Shown here: positions 13,546 to 21,762 of the stretch, piece by piece
Numbering within the stretch: position 1 is the first letter of the stretch
Layout of the letters: every line of letters begins with the position of its first letter
Origin: an uncultured Lachnospiraceae bacterium
GTDB taxonomy: Bacteria; Bacillota; Clostridia; Lachnospirales; Lachnospiraceae
Length of the DNA: 21,763 bases
Direction: 5' to 3'
NCBI GenBank assembly: GCA_934371505.1
Contig: CAKRNW010000027.1
Location: 1 to 21,763 of the forward strand
Made by a program: the position numbers and the translations under genes
Notes under the pieces: generated by a model
Told to the model about the DNA's origin: nothing
The model's input: only the letters and a program-made list of their open reading frames with translations
Databases searched by the model: none

Positions 13546-13985
13546 TACATCACCTCAGCAGTTCCACCAAGAGCCTCAATTTTTTCTTTTGCAGATGCAC
13601 TGTATGCACTTACTTTTACATTGAGTTTCTTAGTTAATTCTCCGTTTCCAAGAATCTTAACGCCATCTCTCGGATTCTTAACGACTCCGCTTTCTACCAG
13701 TGCATTTACATCAACGGTCGCACCGTTCTCAAAACGCTCTAAATCGCTCACATTGATTGCAACGATCTCAAGACGATTCATGTTTTTGAAGCCTCTCTTA
13801 GGAAGTCTTCTGTATAAAGGCATCTGACCGCCTTCAAAGCCCGGTCTGGGTGCTCCGGAACGTGCCTTCTGACCTTTATGTCCCTTACCGGCTGTCTTAC
13901 CGTTTCCTGAACCGTGTCCACGACCTCTTCTAAAATTATCACTATGCTTGGAACCTTCTGCAGGTCTTAAATTTGATAATTCCAT
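13545..13985 (-). CDS. rplO: 50S ribosomal protein L15
   Basis: L15 (uL15) is a late-binding large-subunit protein. It has 146 residues, with the glycine/arginine-rich N-terminal tail RRGRGHGSGNGKTAGKGHKGQ, GFEGGQMPLYRRLPKRGF, and a C-terminal globular part including VKILGNGELTKKLNV. GGAGG stands 9 nt before the ATG. It follows rpmD by 28 nt and overlaps secY. Confidence 0.98.
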   Translation of the reverse strand: MELSNLRPAEGSKHSDNFRRGRGHGSGNGKTAGKGHKGQKARSGAPRPGFEGGQMPLYRRLPKRGFKNMNRLEIVAINVSDLERFENGATVDVNALVESGVVKNPRDGVKILGNGELTKKLNVKVSAYSASAKEKIEALGGTAEVM

Positions 13986-14013
13986 TCTGTGACACCTCCT
14001 TATCTGATTCGAT

Positions 14014-14196
14014 TTATGCTTCTACTTTTACTAAATGATTTACACGCTGGATCATACCCTTGGTAGCTGCGTTATCAGGCAGTTCAACGGTCTGATGTAA
14101 CTTCTTTAAGCCCATAGCTTCGATGGTTGCACGCTGCTTCGGAATCGCTCCGATAGGGGATTTTACCAATGTGATTTTTAAAGTCTTGTCTGCCAT
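14014..14196 (-). CDS. rpmD: 50S ribosomal protein L30
   Basis: L30 (uL30) in its short bacterial form, 60 residues. Family signs are KITLVKSPIGAIPKQRATI, a central GLKKLHQTVELPD, and the end GMIQRVNHLVKVE. AGAAAGGAG precedes the ATG. It sits between rpsE and rplO as expected. Confidence 0.97.
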   Translation of the reverse strand: MADKTLKITLVKSPIGAIPKQRATIEAMGLKKLHQTVELPDNAATKGMIQRVNHLVKVEA

Positions 14197-14213
14197 GATT
14201 TTTCTCCTTTCTA

Positions 14214-14723
14214 TTAAGCAGTAACCTCAGCAACGGTCTTACCGCGCTTAGCAGCTACTTCTTCAGGAGTTTTCAGCTGGCTTAAACCTGCGATGGTTGC
14301 CAGAACGACATTCTGCTTGTTGTTGGAGCCTAAGCATTTGGTACGAACATTCTTAATACCAGCTAACTCACATACGTTACGAGCAGGACCTCCTGCGATG
14401 ATACCAGTACCTTCCGGAGCCTTCTTTAACAGAACGGAAGCAGAACCGAATTTGCCCAGGAAATCATGTGTGATACTCTTGTTCTCATCAAGTGCAACGG
14501 AAATCATATTTTTAATAGCGTCCTCTTTACCCTTGCGAATTGCCTCAGGGATCTCGGTAGCTTTACCAAGGCCGGCGCCTACATGACCGTTCTGGTCTCC
14601 GACTACAACCAAGGCGGTGAAACGCATGTTACGACCACCCTTTACAACCTTTGTTACGCGCTTGATGGAAACAACTTTTTCAGTTAATTCCATTTGACTT
14701 GCGTCAATGATAGTACGTTTCAT
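14214..14723 (-). CDS. rpsE: 30S ribosomal protein S5
   Basis: S5 (uS5) helps keep decoding accurate and lines the mRNA entry. The 169-residue chain has the N-terminal S5 domain (VVSIKRVTKVVKGGRNMRF, ALVVVGDQNGHVGAGLGKA) and the C-terminal half with APEGTGIIAGGPARNVCELAGI. The position of spectinomycin contacts (VKGGRNM loop) looks ordinary. GGGAG lies 8 nt before the ATG; it is 16 nt downstream of rplR. Confidence 0.98.
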   Translation of the reverse strand: MKRTIIDASQMELTEKVVSIKRVTKVVKGGRNMRFTALVVVGDQNGHVGAGLGKATEIPEAIRKGKEDAIKNMISVALDENKSITHDFLGKFGSASVLLKKAPEGTGIIAGGPARNVCELAGIKNVRTKCLGSNNKQNVVLATIAGLSQLKTPEEVAAKRGKTVAEVTA

Positions 14724-14739
14724 TTATGTGTCTCCCTTC

Positions 14740-15108
14740 CTAGAATTGTAAGCCAGCTTCTCTGGCTGCATCAGCCAAAGCTGCGACCTTACCCTGGTAT
14801 ATGAAACCGCCTCTGTCGAAGACAACTTCTGTAATACCTTTTTCCAATGCTCTCTTAGCGATTACAGTTCCAACATATGCTGCTGCATCTACGGTATCCG
14901 TATTCTCTAACTCAGCCTTTGCCTCTTTTTCAAGAGTGGAAGCTGCGACTAAAGTCTTTCCAACTGTATCGTCAATAATTTGAGCATACATATGATTATT
15001 ACTTCTGAACACAGCAAGACGCGGTCTCTCAGCAGTGCCGCTAATATGGTTACGCAGTCTGTAGTGTTTCTTTTCACGAATTTTCTGTCTGGATTCTTTA
15101 TTAACCAT
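14740..15108 (-). CDS. rplR: 50S ribosomal protein L18
   Basis: L18 (uL18) binds 5S rRNA with L5 and helps attach it to the large subunit. The 122-residue product has the basic N-terminus ESRQKIREKKHYRLRNHISG, ERPRLAVFRSNNHMYAQIIDD, and VVFDRGGFIYQGKVAALADAA at the end. AGGAGA lies before the ATG. rplF is 20 nt upstream. Confidence 0.98.
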   Translation of the reverse strand: MVNKESRQKIREKKHYRLRNHISGTAERPRLAVFRSNNHMYAQIIDDTVGKTLVAASTLEKEAKAELENTDTVDAAAYVGTVIAKRALEKGITEVVFDRGGFIYQGKVAALADAAREAGLQF

Positions 15109-15128
15109 TTTTACACTCTCCTTATCTA

Positions 15129-15671
15129 TTATTTCTTACCAGTCTTACCAACTTTACGTCTGATTGTCTCATCAGCATACTTGATACCCTTGCCCTTATA
15201 AGGCTCAGGTCTTCTCTTGTCTCTGATTTCAGCTGCGAATTGGCCAACTTTTTCTTTATCGATACCTTTTACGATGATGATATTCTGACCATCTAAAACA
15301 GTCTCGATGCCTTCCGGATCTTCCATCTCAACGGGATGGGAATATCCTAAAGATAAGGTTAATTTTTTGCCGGATTTTGCTGCTCTGTAACCAACACCGT
15401 TTACCTCTAACTTCTTCTCGAAGCCATCGGTAACGCCGACTACCATGTTGTGAATCAGGGTTCTGGTCAAACCGTGTAAAGACTTCATTTTCTTTAAGTC
15501 ATTAGGTCTGGAAACGAGAACCTCAGCTCCCTCTACCTTGATCTCCATCTCTGCGGGTAATACTCTCTCAAGAGTTCCCTTAGGTCCCTTAACGGTAACC
15601 TTGTTATTTTCTGCAACACTCACTGTTACACCAGCGGGAATTGCGATTGGCATTCTACCTATTCTGGACAT
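15129..15671 (-). CDS. rplF: 50S ribosomal protein L6
   Basis: L6 (uL6) lies near the factor-binding site of the large subunit. The 180-residue protein contains two related domains: the first has SRIGRMPIAIPAGVTV and TVKGPKGTLER, the second ends in the signature RDKRRPEPYKGKGIKYADE. GGAGG is 7 nt before the ATG. The gap to rpsH is 36 nt. Confidence 0.98.
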   Translation of the reverse strand: MSRIGRMPIAIPAGVTVSVAENNKVTVKGPKGTLERVLPAEMEIKVEGAEVLVSRPNDLKKMKSLHGLTRTLIHNMVVGVTDGFEKKLEVNGVGYRAAKSGKKLTLSLGYSHPVEMEDPEGIETVLDGQNIIIVKGIDKEKVGQFAAEIRDKRRPEPYKGKGIKYADETIRRKVGKTGKK

Positions 15672-15707
15672 GCCCGTACCTCCTATAATAAAAACTTCTG
15701 TTTACGA

Positions 15708-16109
15708 TTACCAAACGAATGCAAGAACCTCTCCGCCTACGCCAAGCTCTCTTGCCTTCTTATCAGTGATCACACCGCTGTTGGTGGAAATAATAGCGAT
15801 ACCCAGTCCACCAAGAACTCTCGGCAGCTCTTCCTTGTTTGCATAAACACGAAGACCCGGTTTGGAGATTCTCTTGATTCCGGAAATGATCTTGTCGTTC
15901 TTGTCTGCGCCGTATTTCAGGGTGATGTGGATGGTCTTGCCTGCGCCTTCCTCAATCACATCGTATTTCTTAATGTATCCTTCTTCTAACAGGATCTCAG
16001 CGATAGCTAATTTCATTTTAGAAGCGGGAACATCTACTGTATCATGTTTTGCAGTGTTTGCATTACGAATTCTTGTAAGCATATCTGCAATCGGATCGCT
16101 CATTGTCAT
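15708..16109 (-). CDS. rpsH: 30S ribosomal protein S8
   Basis: S8 (uS8) binds the central domain of 16S rRNA; in Escherichia coli it also represses the spc operon. It is 133 residues. MTMSDPIADMLTRIRNA starts the chain, and the C-terminal signature STNSGVITDKKARELGVGGEVLAFVW is complete. GGAGG lies 9 nt before the first ATG, so that start is preferred over the second methionine (15 nt). Confidence 0.98.
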   Translation of the reverse strand: MTMSDPIADMLTRIRNANTAKHDTVDVPASKMKLAIAEILLEEGYIKKYDVIEEGAGKTIHITLKYGADKNDKIISGIKRISKPGLRVYANKEELPRVLGGLGIAIISTNSGVITDKKARELGVGGEVLAFVW

Positions 16110-16122
16110 GATTGTTTACCTC

Positions 16123-16308
16123 CTACCAGCTTGCTTTCTTCACGCCAGGGATCTGGCCTTTGTATGCTAATTCACGGAAGCAAATTCTGCAGATTCCGTA
16201 TTTTCTTAAATATGCATGCGGACGACCACAAATTCTGCAACGATTGTACTCTCTGGTGGAGAATTTGGGGTTACGCTGCTGCTTAATCTTCATTGCTGTC
16301 TTAGCCAT
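16123..16308 (-). CDS. rpsZ: 30S ribosomal protein S14, zinc-type
   Basis: The short zinc-containing S14 (uS14), 61 residues, with ligands C24, C27, C40 and C43 (CRIC...CRIC) and the basic tail FRELAYKGQIPGVKKASW. This is the normal housekeeping form in Bacillota; the longer zinc-free S14 would be elsewhere if present. GGAGGA lies before the ATG. It is 13 nt from rplE and 13 nt from rpsH. Confidence 0.97.
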   Translation of the reverse strand: MAKTAMKIKQQRNPKFSTREYNRCRICGRPHAYLRKYGICRICFRELAYKGQIPGVKKASW

Positions 16309-16321
16309 GAATCAATTCCTC

Positions 16322-16864
16322 CTATTTCTCAAACGGCATATTGAATAATCTCAATAATTCACGAGCTTCTTCATCAGTCTTTGCTGTTGTAACAAAGATG
16401 ATGTCCATACCTCTTACTTTATCAACCTTATCATACTCGATTTCAGGGAAGATAAGCTGCTCTTTGATACCAAGAGAATAGTTACCTCTTCCGTCGAAGG
16501 AATTGGCACTCACACCTCTGAAGTCACGCACACGAGGTAATGCCAGGTTTACAAGACGATCCAGGAACTCATACATCTTGTCACCACGAAGGGTTACCTT
16601 ACATCCGATCGGCATGCCCTCACGAATCTTAAAGTTTGCAACTGCTTTCTTAGCTTTGGTGATAACTGCTTTCTGTCCGGAAATGGTTTCCATATCGCTG
16701 ACAGCCGCCTCTAAGATTTTTGCATTTTCCTTTGCTTCACCAACGCCCATGTTGATCACGATTTTGTCAAGCTTGGGAACCTGCATAATATTTTTATAAC
16801 CAAATTTCTTGGTCATTGCTTCTACGATTTCTGTTTTATACTGCTCTTTCAATCTAGTGCTCAC
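16322..16864 (-). CDS. rplE: 50S ribosomal protein L5
   Basis: L5 (uL5) carries 5S rRNA and contacts P-site tRNA. The 180-residue chain shows NIMQVPKLDKIVINMGVGE, a middle GQKAVITKAKKAVANFKIREG, and FRGVSANSFDGRGNYSLGI before the end. The start codon is GTG 16864 with GGAGG 9 nt upstream, a non-ATG start unlike most neighbours. It lies 24 nt after rplX. Confidence 0.98.
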   Translation of the reverse strand: MSTRLKEQYKTEIVEAMTKKFGYKNIMQVPKLDKIVINMGVGEAKENAKILEAAVSDMETISGQKAVITKAKKAVANFKIREGMPIGCKVTLRGDKMYEFLDRLVNLALPRVRDFRGVSANSFDGRGNYSLGIKEQLIFPEIEYDKVDKVRGMDIIFVTTAKTDEEARELLRLFNMPFEK

Positions 16865-16888
16865 GCTTTTTGGCCTCCTTCCTTAGAA

Positions 16889-17200
16889 TTAGTCGATAAC
16901 CTCACCGGTAGATTTTGCAAAACGGACTTTCTTGCCGTTCTCTTCCTTGAAGCCAACTTTGGTGGCTTTTCCCTTGTAAACAAGCATTACATTGGAAATA
17001 TCCATAGCAGCTTCCTTCTGAACGATACCACCATTGGGGTTAGCCTGAGAGGGCTTTGCATGTTTGGTAATCATGTTGATTCCCTCTACAACGACTTTCT
17101 GATTTTTCATATCTACAGAAACAACTTTGCCTTCTTTACCATTGTCTTTGCCGGTGATTACTTTAACAGTGTCACCTTTTTTAATTTTGTTCATTGACAT
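16889..17200 (-). CDS. rplX: 50S ribosomal protein L24
   Basis: L24 (uL24) starts large-subunit assembly and lies near the tunnel exit. The 103-residue protein has a KOW motif at the N-terminus (IKKGDTVKVITGKDNGKEGKV) and the VEGINMITKHAKPSQ block. GGAGG lies 8 nt before the first ATG; the alternative methionine two codons later would be 14 nt away. It is 12 nt after rplN. Confidence 0.97.
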   Translation of the reverse strand: MSMNKIKKGDTVKVITGKDNGKEGKVVSVDMKNQKVVVEGINMITKHAKPSQANPNGGIVQKEAAMDISNVMLVYKGKATKVGFKEENGKKVRFAKSTGEVID

Positions 17201-17212
17201 AGCGGCTACCTC

Positions 17213-17581
17213 CTACAATACTTCGGGAGCCAGGGAAACAATCTTCATAAACTGTTTCTCACGCAGCTCTCTTGCTACCGGCCCAAAAATACGGGTTCCT
17301 CTCGGAGTCTTATCCTCTTTGATAATAACAGCAGCATTTTCGTCAAATTTGATGTAAGAACCGTCTTTACGACGAGCGCCTTTTACGGAACGCACAACTA
17401 CGGCCTTCACAACGTCACCTTTTTTTACAACTCCGCCGGGTGTTGCATCTTTGACCGAAGCAACAATCACATCGCCGATGTTCGCATATCTTCTTGTTGA
17501 ACCGCCCATAACACGGATGCAGAGTAACTCTTTCGCACCGGTGTTATCAGCAACCTTCAATCTGGTTTCCTGTTGAACCAT
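17213..17581 (-). CDS. rplN: 50S ribosomal protein L14
   Basis: L14 (uL14) forms part of the bridge with the 30S subunit and the site of ribosome silencing factors. It is 122 residues, the usual size, with MVQQETRLKVADNTGAKE, CIRVMGG, GDVIVASVKDATPGG, and FGPVARELREKQFMKIVSLAPEV. GGAGA precedes the ATG. Confidence 0.98.
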   Translation of the reverse strand: MVQQETRLKVADNTGAKELLCIRVMGGSTRRYANIGDVIVASVKDATPGGVVKKGDVVKAVVVRSVKGARRKDGSYIKFDENAAVIIKEDKTPRGTRIFGPVARELREKQFMKIVSLAPEVL

Positions 17582-17613
17582 GGCTCATTCTCCTTCCAAA
17601 TATTATCAGTGTA

Positions 17614-17871
17614 TTATTTTGCTTTCTCAACGATCTCAACCAGTCTCCATCTCTTATCTTTAGATAAAGGTCTGGTCTCCATAACTTTCACTACATCACC
17701 GATGTTGCACTCGTTATTCTCGTCATGAGCTTTCAGCTTGTAGGTTTCTTTCACGATCTTCTTGTACAGAGGATGTTTTACGTGGTCTTCGATTGCAACG
17801 ACGATTGTTTTATCCATTTTGTTGCTGACAACTTTGCCAGTACGTGTTTTTCTAAGATTTCTTTCTTCCAC
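17614..17871 (-). CDS. rpsQ: 30S ribosomal protein S17
   Basis: S17 (uS17) binds early to the 5' domain of 16S rRNA. The 85-residue product starts at GTG 17871 (MEERNLRKTRTGKVVSNKM), with AGGAGA about 10 nt upstream. It has the OB-fold segments TIVVAIEDHVKHPLYKK and CNIGDVVKVMETRPLSKDKRW. It stands between rpmC and rplN as in other bacteria. Confidence 0.97.
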   Translation of the reverse strand: MEERNLRKTRTGKVVSNKMDKTIVVAIEDHVKHPLYKKIVKETYKLKAHDENNECNIGDVVKVMETRPLSKDKRWRLVEIVEKAK

Positions 17872-17912
17872 GACTTATTAGTCTCCTTTCTGAAATTCCT
17901 TGTCGTCCTCGA

Positions 17913-18119
17913 TTAGTTCTCTTTGGACTTCTCAGTGATTACAGTCTGAATACGAGCGATGTTCTTGCGAACCTCTTTGATTCTTGCTGTATTGTCTAAC
18001 TGGTTAGTTGCATTCTGGAATCTCAAATTGAAAAGCTCTTTTTTAGCAGCTACTAAATCTTCTGCTAATTCAGCTGCTGATTTATTCTTTAACTCTGCGA
18101 CATACTGATTAGTTTTCAT
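17913..18119 (-). CDS. rpmC: 50S ribosomal protein L29
   Basis: L29 (uL29) is a two-helix protein at the tunnel exit. The 68 residues contain the AELAEDLVAAKKELFNLRFQ segment and IKEVRKNIARIQTVI, both family-like. The ATG lies inside the end of rplP (11-nt overlap), so its translation is coupled to L16. Confidence 0.96.
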   Translation of the reverse strand: MKTNQYVAELKNKSAAELAEDLVAAKKELFNLRFQNATNQLDNTARIKEVRKNIARIQTVITEKSKEN

Positions 18120-18546
18120 TTGCTACACCGCCTTCCAGATCCGCTTTAGAAACGATCTTACACTTGCAGGGAAGCTTATGTGTTGCAAGACGCAGTGCCT
18201 CTTTGGCAACATCCTCAGGAACTCCTGCGATCTCAAACATTACGCGACCCGGTTTAACTACTGCTACCCAGTACTCCAGGGAACCTTTACCGGAACCCAT
18301 ACGTGTCTCAGCAGGTTTTGCTGTTACAGGCTTATCAGGGAAAATCTTAATCCAAACCTGACCACCACGTTTTACATAACGGGTCATGGCAATACGGGCT
18401 GCCTCAATCTGGTTGGATTTAATCCAGCAGGGCTCTAATGCAACGATACCGTAATCACCGTAGGTGATGGTATTGCCACGCTGTGCTTTACCAGCCATAG
18501 AACCACGGAACTGTTTTCTGCGTTTAACTCTCTTCGGCATTAACAT
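18109..18546 (-). CDS. rplP: 50S ribosomal protein L16
   Basis: L16 (uL16) organises the A-site side of the peptidyl-transferase region. It has 145 residues: MLMPKRVKRRKQFRGSM, NTITYGDYGIVALEPCWI, QIEAARIAMTRYVKRGGQVW, RMGSGKG near residue 85, and a C-terminal LRLATHKLPCKCK. The first ATG overlaps the rpsC stop (TAATG), with GGGAG 9 nt upstream. It overlaps rpmC at the other end. Confidence 0.98.
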   Translation of the reverse strand: MLMPKRVKRRKQFRGSMAGKAQRGNTITYGDYGIVALEPCWIKSNQIEAARIAMTRYVKRGGQVWIKIFPDKPVTAKPAETRMGSGKGSLEYWVAVVKPGRVMFEIAGVPEDVAKEALRLATHKLPCKCKIVSKADLEGGVANEN

Positions 18547-19220
18547 TATTTATCGCTCCCTTCCTTAGAAGCTGCCTTTGCTTCATTATTTCTGGCAGGA
18601 AGTACTTCACCTTTGTAGATCCATACTTTCACACCAACTTTACCATAAGTTGTGTCGGCCTCTGCGAAGCCATAGTCGATATCTGCTCTTAATGTCTGCA
18701 GGGGAATGGTTCCCTCGCTGTAGAACTCGGTACGTGCGATATCAGCGCCGCCCAGACGTCCGGAACAAGCTGCCTTGATACCCATAGCGCCAGCCTTCAT
18801 GGTTCTGCCCATGCAGGATTTCATGGCACGTCTGAAGGATACACGGTTTTCTAACTGCTGTGCGATGTTCTCTGCTACAAGCTGAGCCTCGCGGTCAGGT
18901 CTCTTGATCTCTTTAATATCGATCAGAACCTTCTTGTCAGTGAGCTTAGCAAGCTCTTTCTTGGTTACTTCGATTTCAGCACCGCCCTTACCGATGATCA
19001 CACCGGGCTTAGCTGTATAGATGATTACTTTCACTCTGTCGGATGCTCTCTCGATCTCGATCTTAGAAACACCGGCACTGTATAATTTCTTTTTCAGGAA
19101 TTTTCTGATTTCGTAGTCTTCTACAAGAAAATCTGCGAAGTCAGCATCTGCATACCATTTGGAATCCCAGTCTTTGATAACGCCGACTCTGAGTCCGTGC
19201 GGATTAACTTTCTGTCCCAT
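18546..19220 (-). CDS. rpsC: 30S ribosomal protein S3
   Basis: S3 (uS3) surrounds the mRNA entry and has helicase-like action. The 224-residue chain has N-terminal GQKVNPHGLRVGVIKDWDSK, a type II KH domain (GVIIGKGGAEIEVTKKEL near 74-91) and the C-terminal domain with SGRLGGADIARTEF and DYGFAEADTTYGKVGVKVWI. AAAGGAG precedes the ATG. rplV is 20 nt upstream. Confidence 0.98.
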   Translation of the reverse strand: MGQKVNPHGLRVGVIKDWDSKWYADADFADFLVEDYEIRKFLKKKLYSAGVSKIEIERASDRVKVIIYTAKPGVIIGKGGAEIEVTKKELAKLTDKKVLIDIKEIKRPDREAQLVAENIAQQLENRVSFRRAMKSCMGRTMKAGAMGIKAACSGRLGGADIARTEFYSEGTIPLQTLRADIDYGFAEADTTYGKVGVKVWIYKGEVLPARNNEAKAASKEGSDK

Positions 19221-19240
19221 TCTAAATTTTGCTCCTTTCG

Positions 19241-19627
19241 TTATCTCTCATCAAGAACTACAGTGATATTGCTCATTCTCTTCTCGATACGATAAGCTCT
19301 ACCCTGTGCTCTGGGTCTTACTCTCTTCATAATCGGACCGTCATTTGCATAACACTCCGCAATATAGAGGTTGTCAGCATTCATGCCATTGTTGTTCTCA
19401 GCATTGGCGATTGCGGACTCTAATAACTTCTTAATAACGCCAGAAGCATATCTGGGATTGTACTCTAAAATTCCTAAAGCACTCTGTACATCCTTGCCTC
19501 TGATGGCATCTAAAACGAAACATGCTTTCTGTACAGGGATTCTTGCATAAGATAACTTAGCTGAAGGCCTTGTATCTTTCTGAGCATTTCTTTCTCTTTT
19601 AATTTGGGAACGATGTCCTTTTGCCAT
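19241..19627 (-). CDS. rplV: 50S ribosomal protein L22
   Basis: L22 (uL22) extends a loop into the nascent-chain tunnel, near where macrolides bind. It is 128 residues, with SYARIPVQKACFVLDAIRG, the LLESAIANAENNNGM core and the tunnel loop GPIMKRVRPRAQGRAYRI near 93-110. The N-terminus is about ten residues longer than the common short form. GGAGG precedes the ATG. Confidence 0.98.
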   Translation of the reverse strand: MAKGHRSQIKRERNAQKDTRPSAKLSYARIPVQKACFVLDAIRGKDVQSALGILEYNPRYASGVIKKLLESAIANAENNNGMNADNLYIAECYANDGPIMKRVRPRAQGRAYRIEKRMSNITVVLDER

Positions 19628-19646
19628 GGATAGTACCTCCTTTCAC

Positions 19647-19928
19647 CTATCTAACACCTGATTTTTTCTCGTCTTTTCCATGTCCTCTGTAAGTTCTGGT
19701 TGCAACGAACTCACCGAGTTTATGTCCTACCATGTCTTCTGTAACATATACAGGCACATGTTTTCTACCGTCGTGAACAGCAATCGTATGACCCACGAAT
19801 GAAGGGAAGATTGTGGAACGACGGGACCAGGTCTTGATGACCTGTTTCTGTCCTGCTGCATTCATAGCATCAACCTTTTTTAACAGGCTTGCGTCTGCGA
19901 AAGGTCCTTTTTTCAGTGATCTAGCCAT
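19647..19928 (-). CDS. rpsS: 30S ribosomal protein S19
   Basis: S19 (uS19) lies in the 30S head and pairs with S13. It has 93 residues. MARSLKKGPFADASLLKKV starts the chain, and it has IKTWSRRSTIFPSFVGHTIAVHDGRKHVPV and GHKLGEFVATRTYRGHGK, all typical. AGGAGGA precedes the ATG; it lies 15 nt after rplB. Confidence 0.98.
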   Translation of the reverse strand: MARSLKKGPFADASLLKKVDAMNAAGQKQVIKTWSRRSTIFPSFVGHTIAVHDGRKHVPVYVTEDMVGHKLGEFVATRTYRGHGKDEKKSGVR

Positions 19929-19943
19929 TGTTCTTCCTCCTAA

Positions 19944-20786
19944 TTATTTGATAGCCTTACCGTCTCTTCTTCTTACGATCATCTTGTTAGACTTGTTTTT
20001 CTTCTTACGAGTCTTAAGACCAAGAGCAGGTTTGCCCCAAGGTGTACACGGGCCGGGACGACCGATAGGTGCGCGACCCTCACCACCACCATGAGGATGG
20101 TCATTCGGGTTCATAACAGAACCGCGGACAGTAGGTCTGATACCCATGTTGCGTTTGCGTCCTGCTTTACCGATCTTTACAAGGCTGTGATCAATGTTTC
20201 CAACAGTACCTACAGTTGCACGGCAAATGATAGGAACCATTCTCATCTCACCGGAGGGAAGTCTCAAGGTAGCATATTTGCCTTCCTTAGCCATCAGCTG
20301 AGCTGCATTACCAGCGGAACGAACCAGCTGACCGCCTTTGCCGGGATATAACTCAACGTTGTGAACCATGGTACCAACAGGGATGTTTGCCAAAGGTAAG
20401 CAGTTACCTACGCGAACCTCAGCCTCAGGTCCATTCATAATCTTCATTCCGTCGGTCAGTCCGTCAGGAGCAAGGATATATGCTTTCTCACCATCTGCAT
20501 AGCAGATCAGTGCGATGTTTGCTGTTCTGTTAGGATCGTACTCGATACCGATAACAGTTGCAGGGATACCATCTTTGTATCTCTTAAAATCAATTGTTCT
20601 GTATAATCTTCTGGATCCGCCACCGTGATGTCTCACAGTGATCTTGCCCTGGTTGTTGCGTCCAGCGGTCTTCTTAACAGAAGAACACAGGGATTTCTCA
20701 GGGGTTGTCTTTGTGATCTCAGAGAAATCAGAACCAGTCATGTTTCTTCTGGAAGGTGTATATGGGTTATATGTCTTAATTCCCAT
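19944..20786 (-). CDS. rplB: 50S ribosomal protein L2
   Basis: L2 (uL2) is needed for subunit joining and peptidyl-transferase function. The 280-residue protein includes GRNNQGKITVRHHGGGSRR near 43-61, RSAGNAAQLMAKEGKYATLRL in the middle and the conserved MNPNDHPHGGGEGRAPIGR near 224-242 with the central histidine. AAGGAG lies upstream of the ATG. The 56-nt gap to rplW is the largest between L4 and S10-operon L16. Confidence 0.98.
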   Translation of the reverse strand: MGIKTYNPYTPSRRNMTGSDFSEITKTTPEKSLCSSVKKTAGRNNQGKITVRHHGGGSRRLYRTIDFKRYKDGIPATVIGIEYDPNRTANIALICYADGEKAYILAPDGLTDGMKIMNGPEAEVRVGNCLPLANIPVGTMVHNVELYPGKGGQLVRSAGNAAQLMAKEGKYATLRLPSGEMRMVPIICRATVGTVGNIDHSLVKIGKAGRKRNMGIRPTVRGSVMNPNDHPHGGGEGRAPIGRPGPCTPWGKPALGLKTRKKKNKSNKMIVRRRDGKAIK

Positions 20787-20842
20787 TTTTATTTCTCCTT
20801 TTCTTATTTAATATCACGCTTGTCTGCGTATAATTTGTGGTT

Positions 20843-21142
20843 TTACAGTCCAGCGAAGATCTCAATGTCTTTGCTGTCAGCAGTCAGGGTAACGATTGCT
20901 TTTTTGGTCTTGGCAGTTTTGCCGTAAACCATACCACGTCTCTTATTCTTTCCGTCCTGGTTCATGGTGTTGACTTTTGCAACTTTCGCTCCGTCGAACA
21001 TTTTCTCCACAGCTTCCTTAACCTGGGTCTTGGTTGCTTCAGGATGAACTAAGAATGTGTATTTCTTCTCGCCCATTCCGGCCATGCTCTTCTCGCTTAC
21101 AACCGGTTTGAGGATTACATCATAATATTTGATATCAGCCAT
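20843..21142 (-). CDS. rplW: 50S ribosomal protein L23
   Basis: L23 (uL23) is the docking point at the tunnel exit for trigger factor and the signal recognition particle. The 99-residue protein has VILKPVVSEKSMAGMGEKKYTFLVHPEATKTQVKEAVEKMF and a C-terminal AIVTLTADSKDIEIF. The ATG shares a base with the rplD stop (TAATG), so it is coupled to L4. Confidence 0.97.
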   Translation of the reverse strand: MADIKYYDVILKPVVSEKSMAGMGEKKYTFLVHPEATKTQVKEAVEKMFDGAKVAKVNTMNQDGKNKRRGMVYGKTAKTKKAIVTLTADSKDIEIFAGL

Positions 21143-21762
21143 TATGCGTACACCTCCTCAATTTTTGCAACAGCGTCCTTTGTCAGGACTACGTTGTTTG
21201 CCTTCATGATGTCGTATACGTTGATCGTATTGGTCAGAGCAGTCTGCACATCCGCGATGTTTCTTGCAGAAGCCATAACCTTCTCATCATTATCTGCCAG
21301 AACAACTAAAGCTTTTTTTGCATTTAAGTTATTCATAACAGCTGCAAAGTTCTTGGTTTTGATTTCATCAAATTTCAGCTCATCTACAACGATCAGTTTC
21401 TGATCCTGTACTTTGCTGGTCAGAGCAGATTTCAGAGCTGCTCTCTTCTCTTTCTTGTTTAATTTGAAAGAGTAATCTCTGGGTACGGGAGCGAATACAA
21501 CACCGCCTCCTGTCCACTGCGGAGCTCTGGTTGAACCCTGTCTTGCATGACCGGTTCCCTTCTGTCTCCAAGGTTTTCTGCCGCCGCCGGAAACTTCAGA
21601 ACGAGTTTTTGCTTTCTGTGTTCCCTGACGTTTGTTTGCAAGCTGCTGCACAACTGCCATGTGTACCAGATGTTCGTTAATTTCAACACCGAATACCGCA
21701 TCGTTTAATTCGATTGTGCCAACTTCTTTGCCTTCCATATTATAAACAGATACGTTTGCCAT
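21142..21762 (-). CDS. rplD: 50S ribosomal protein L4
   Basis: L4 (uL4) lines the tunnel and in Escherichia coli represses the S10 operon. The 206-residue product looks complete: the ATG is at 21762, one base from the window edge, and MANVSVYNMEGKEVGTIEL is family-like. It has the tunnel-loop motif RKPWRQKGTGHARQGSTRAPQW near residues 62-83, and a later VVDELKFDEIKTKNF. Its ribosome-binding site and the genes before it (expected rplC, rpsJ) lie outside. Confidence 0.97.
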   Translation of the reverse strand: MANVSVYNMEGKEVGTIELNDAVFGVEINEHLVHMAVVQQLANKRQGTQKAKTRSEVSGGGRKPWRQKGTGHARQGSTRAPQWTGGGVVFAPVPRDYSFKLNKKEKRAALKSALTSKVQDQKLIVVDELKFDEIKTKNFAAVMNNLNAKKALVVLADNDEKVMASARNIADVQTALTNTINVYDIMKANNVVLTKDAVAKIEEVYA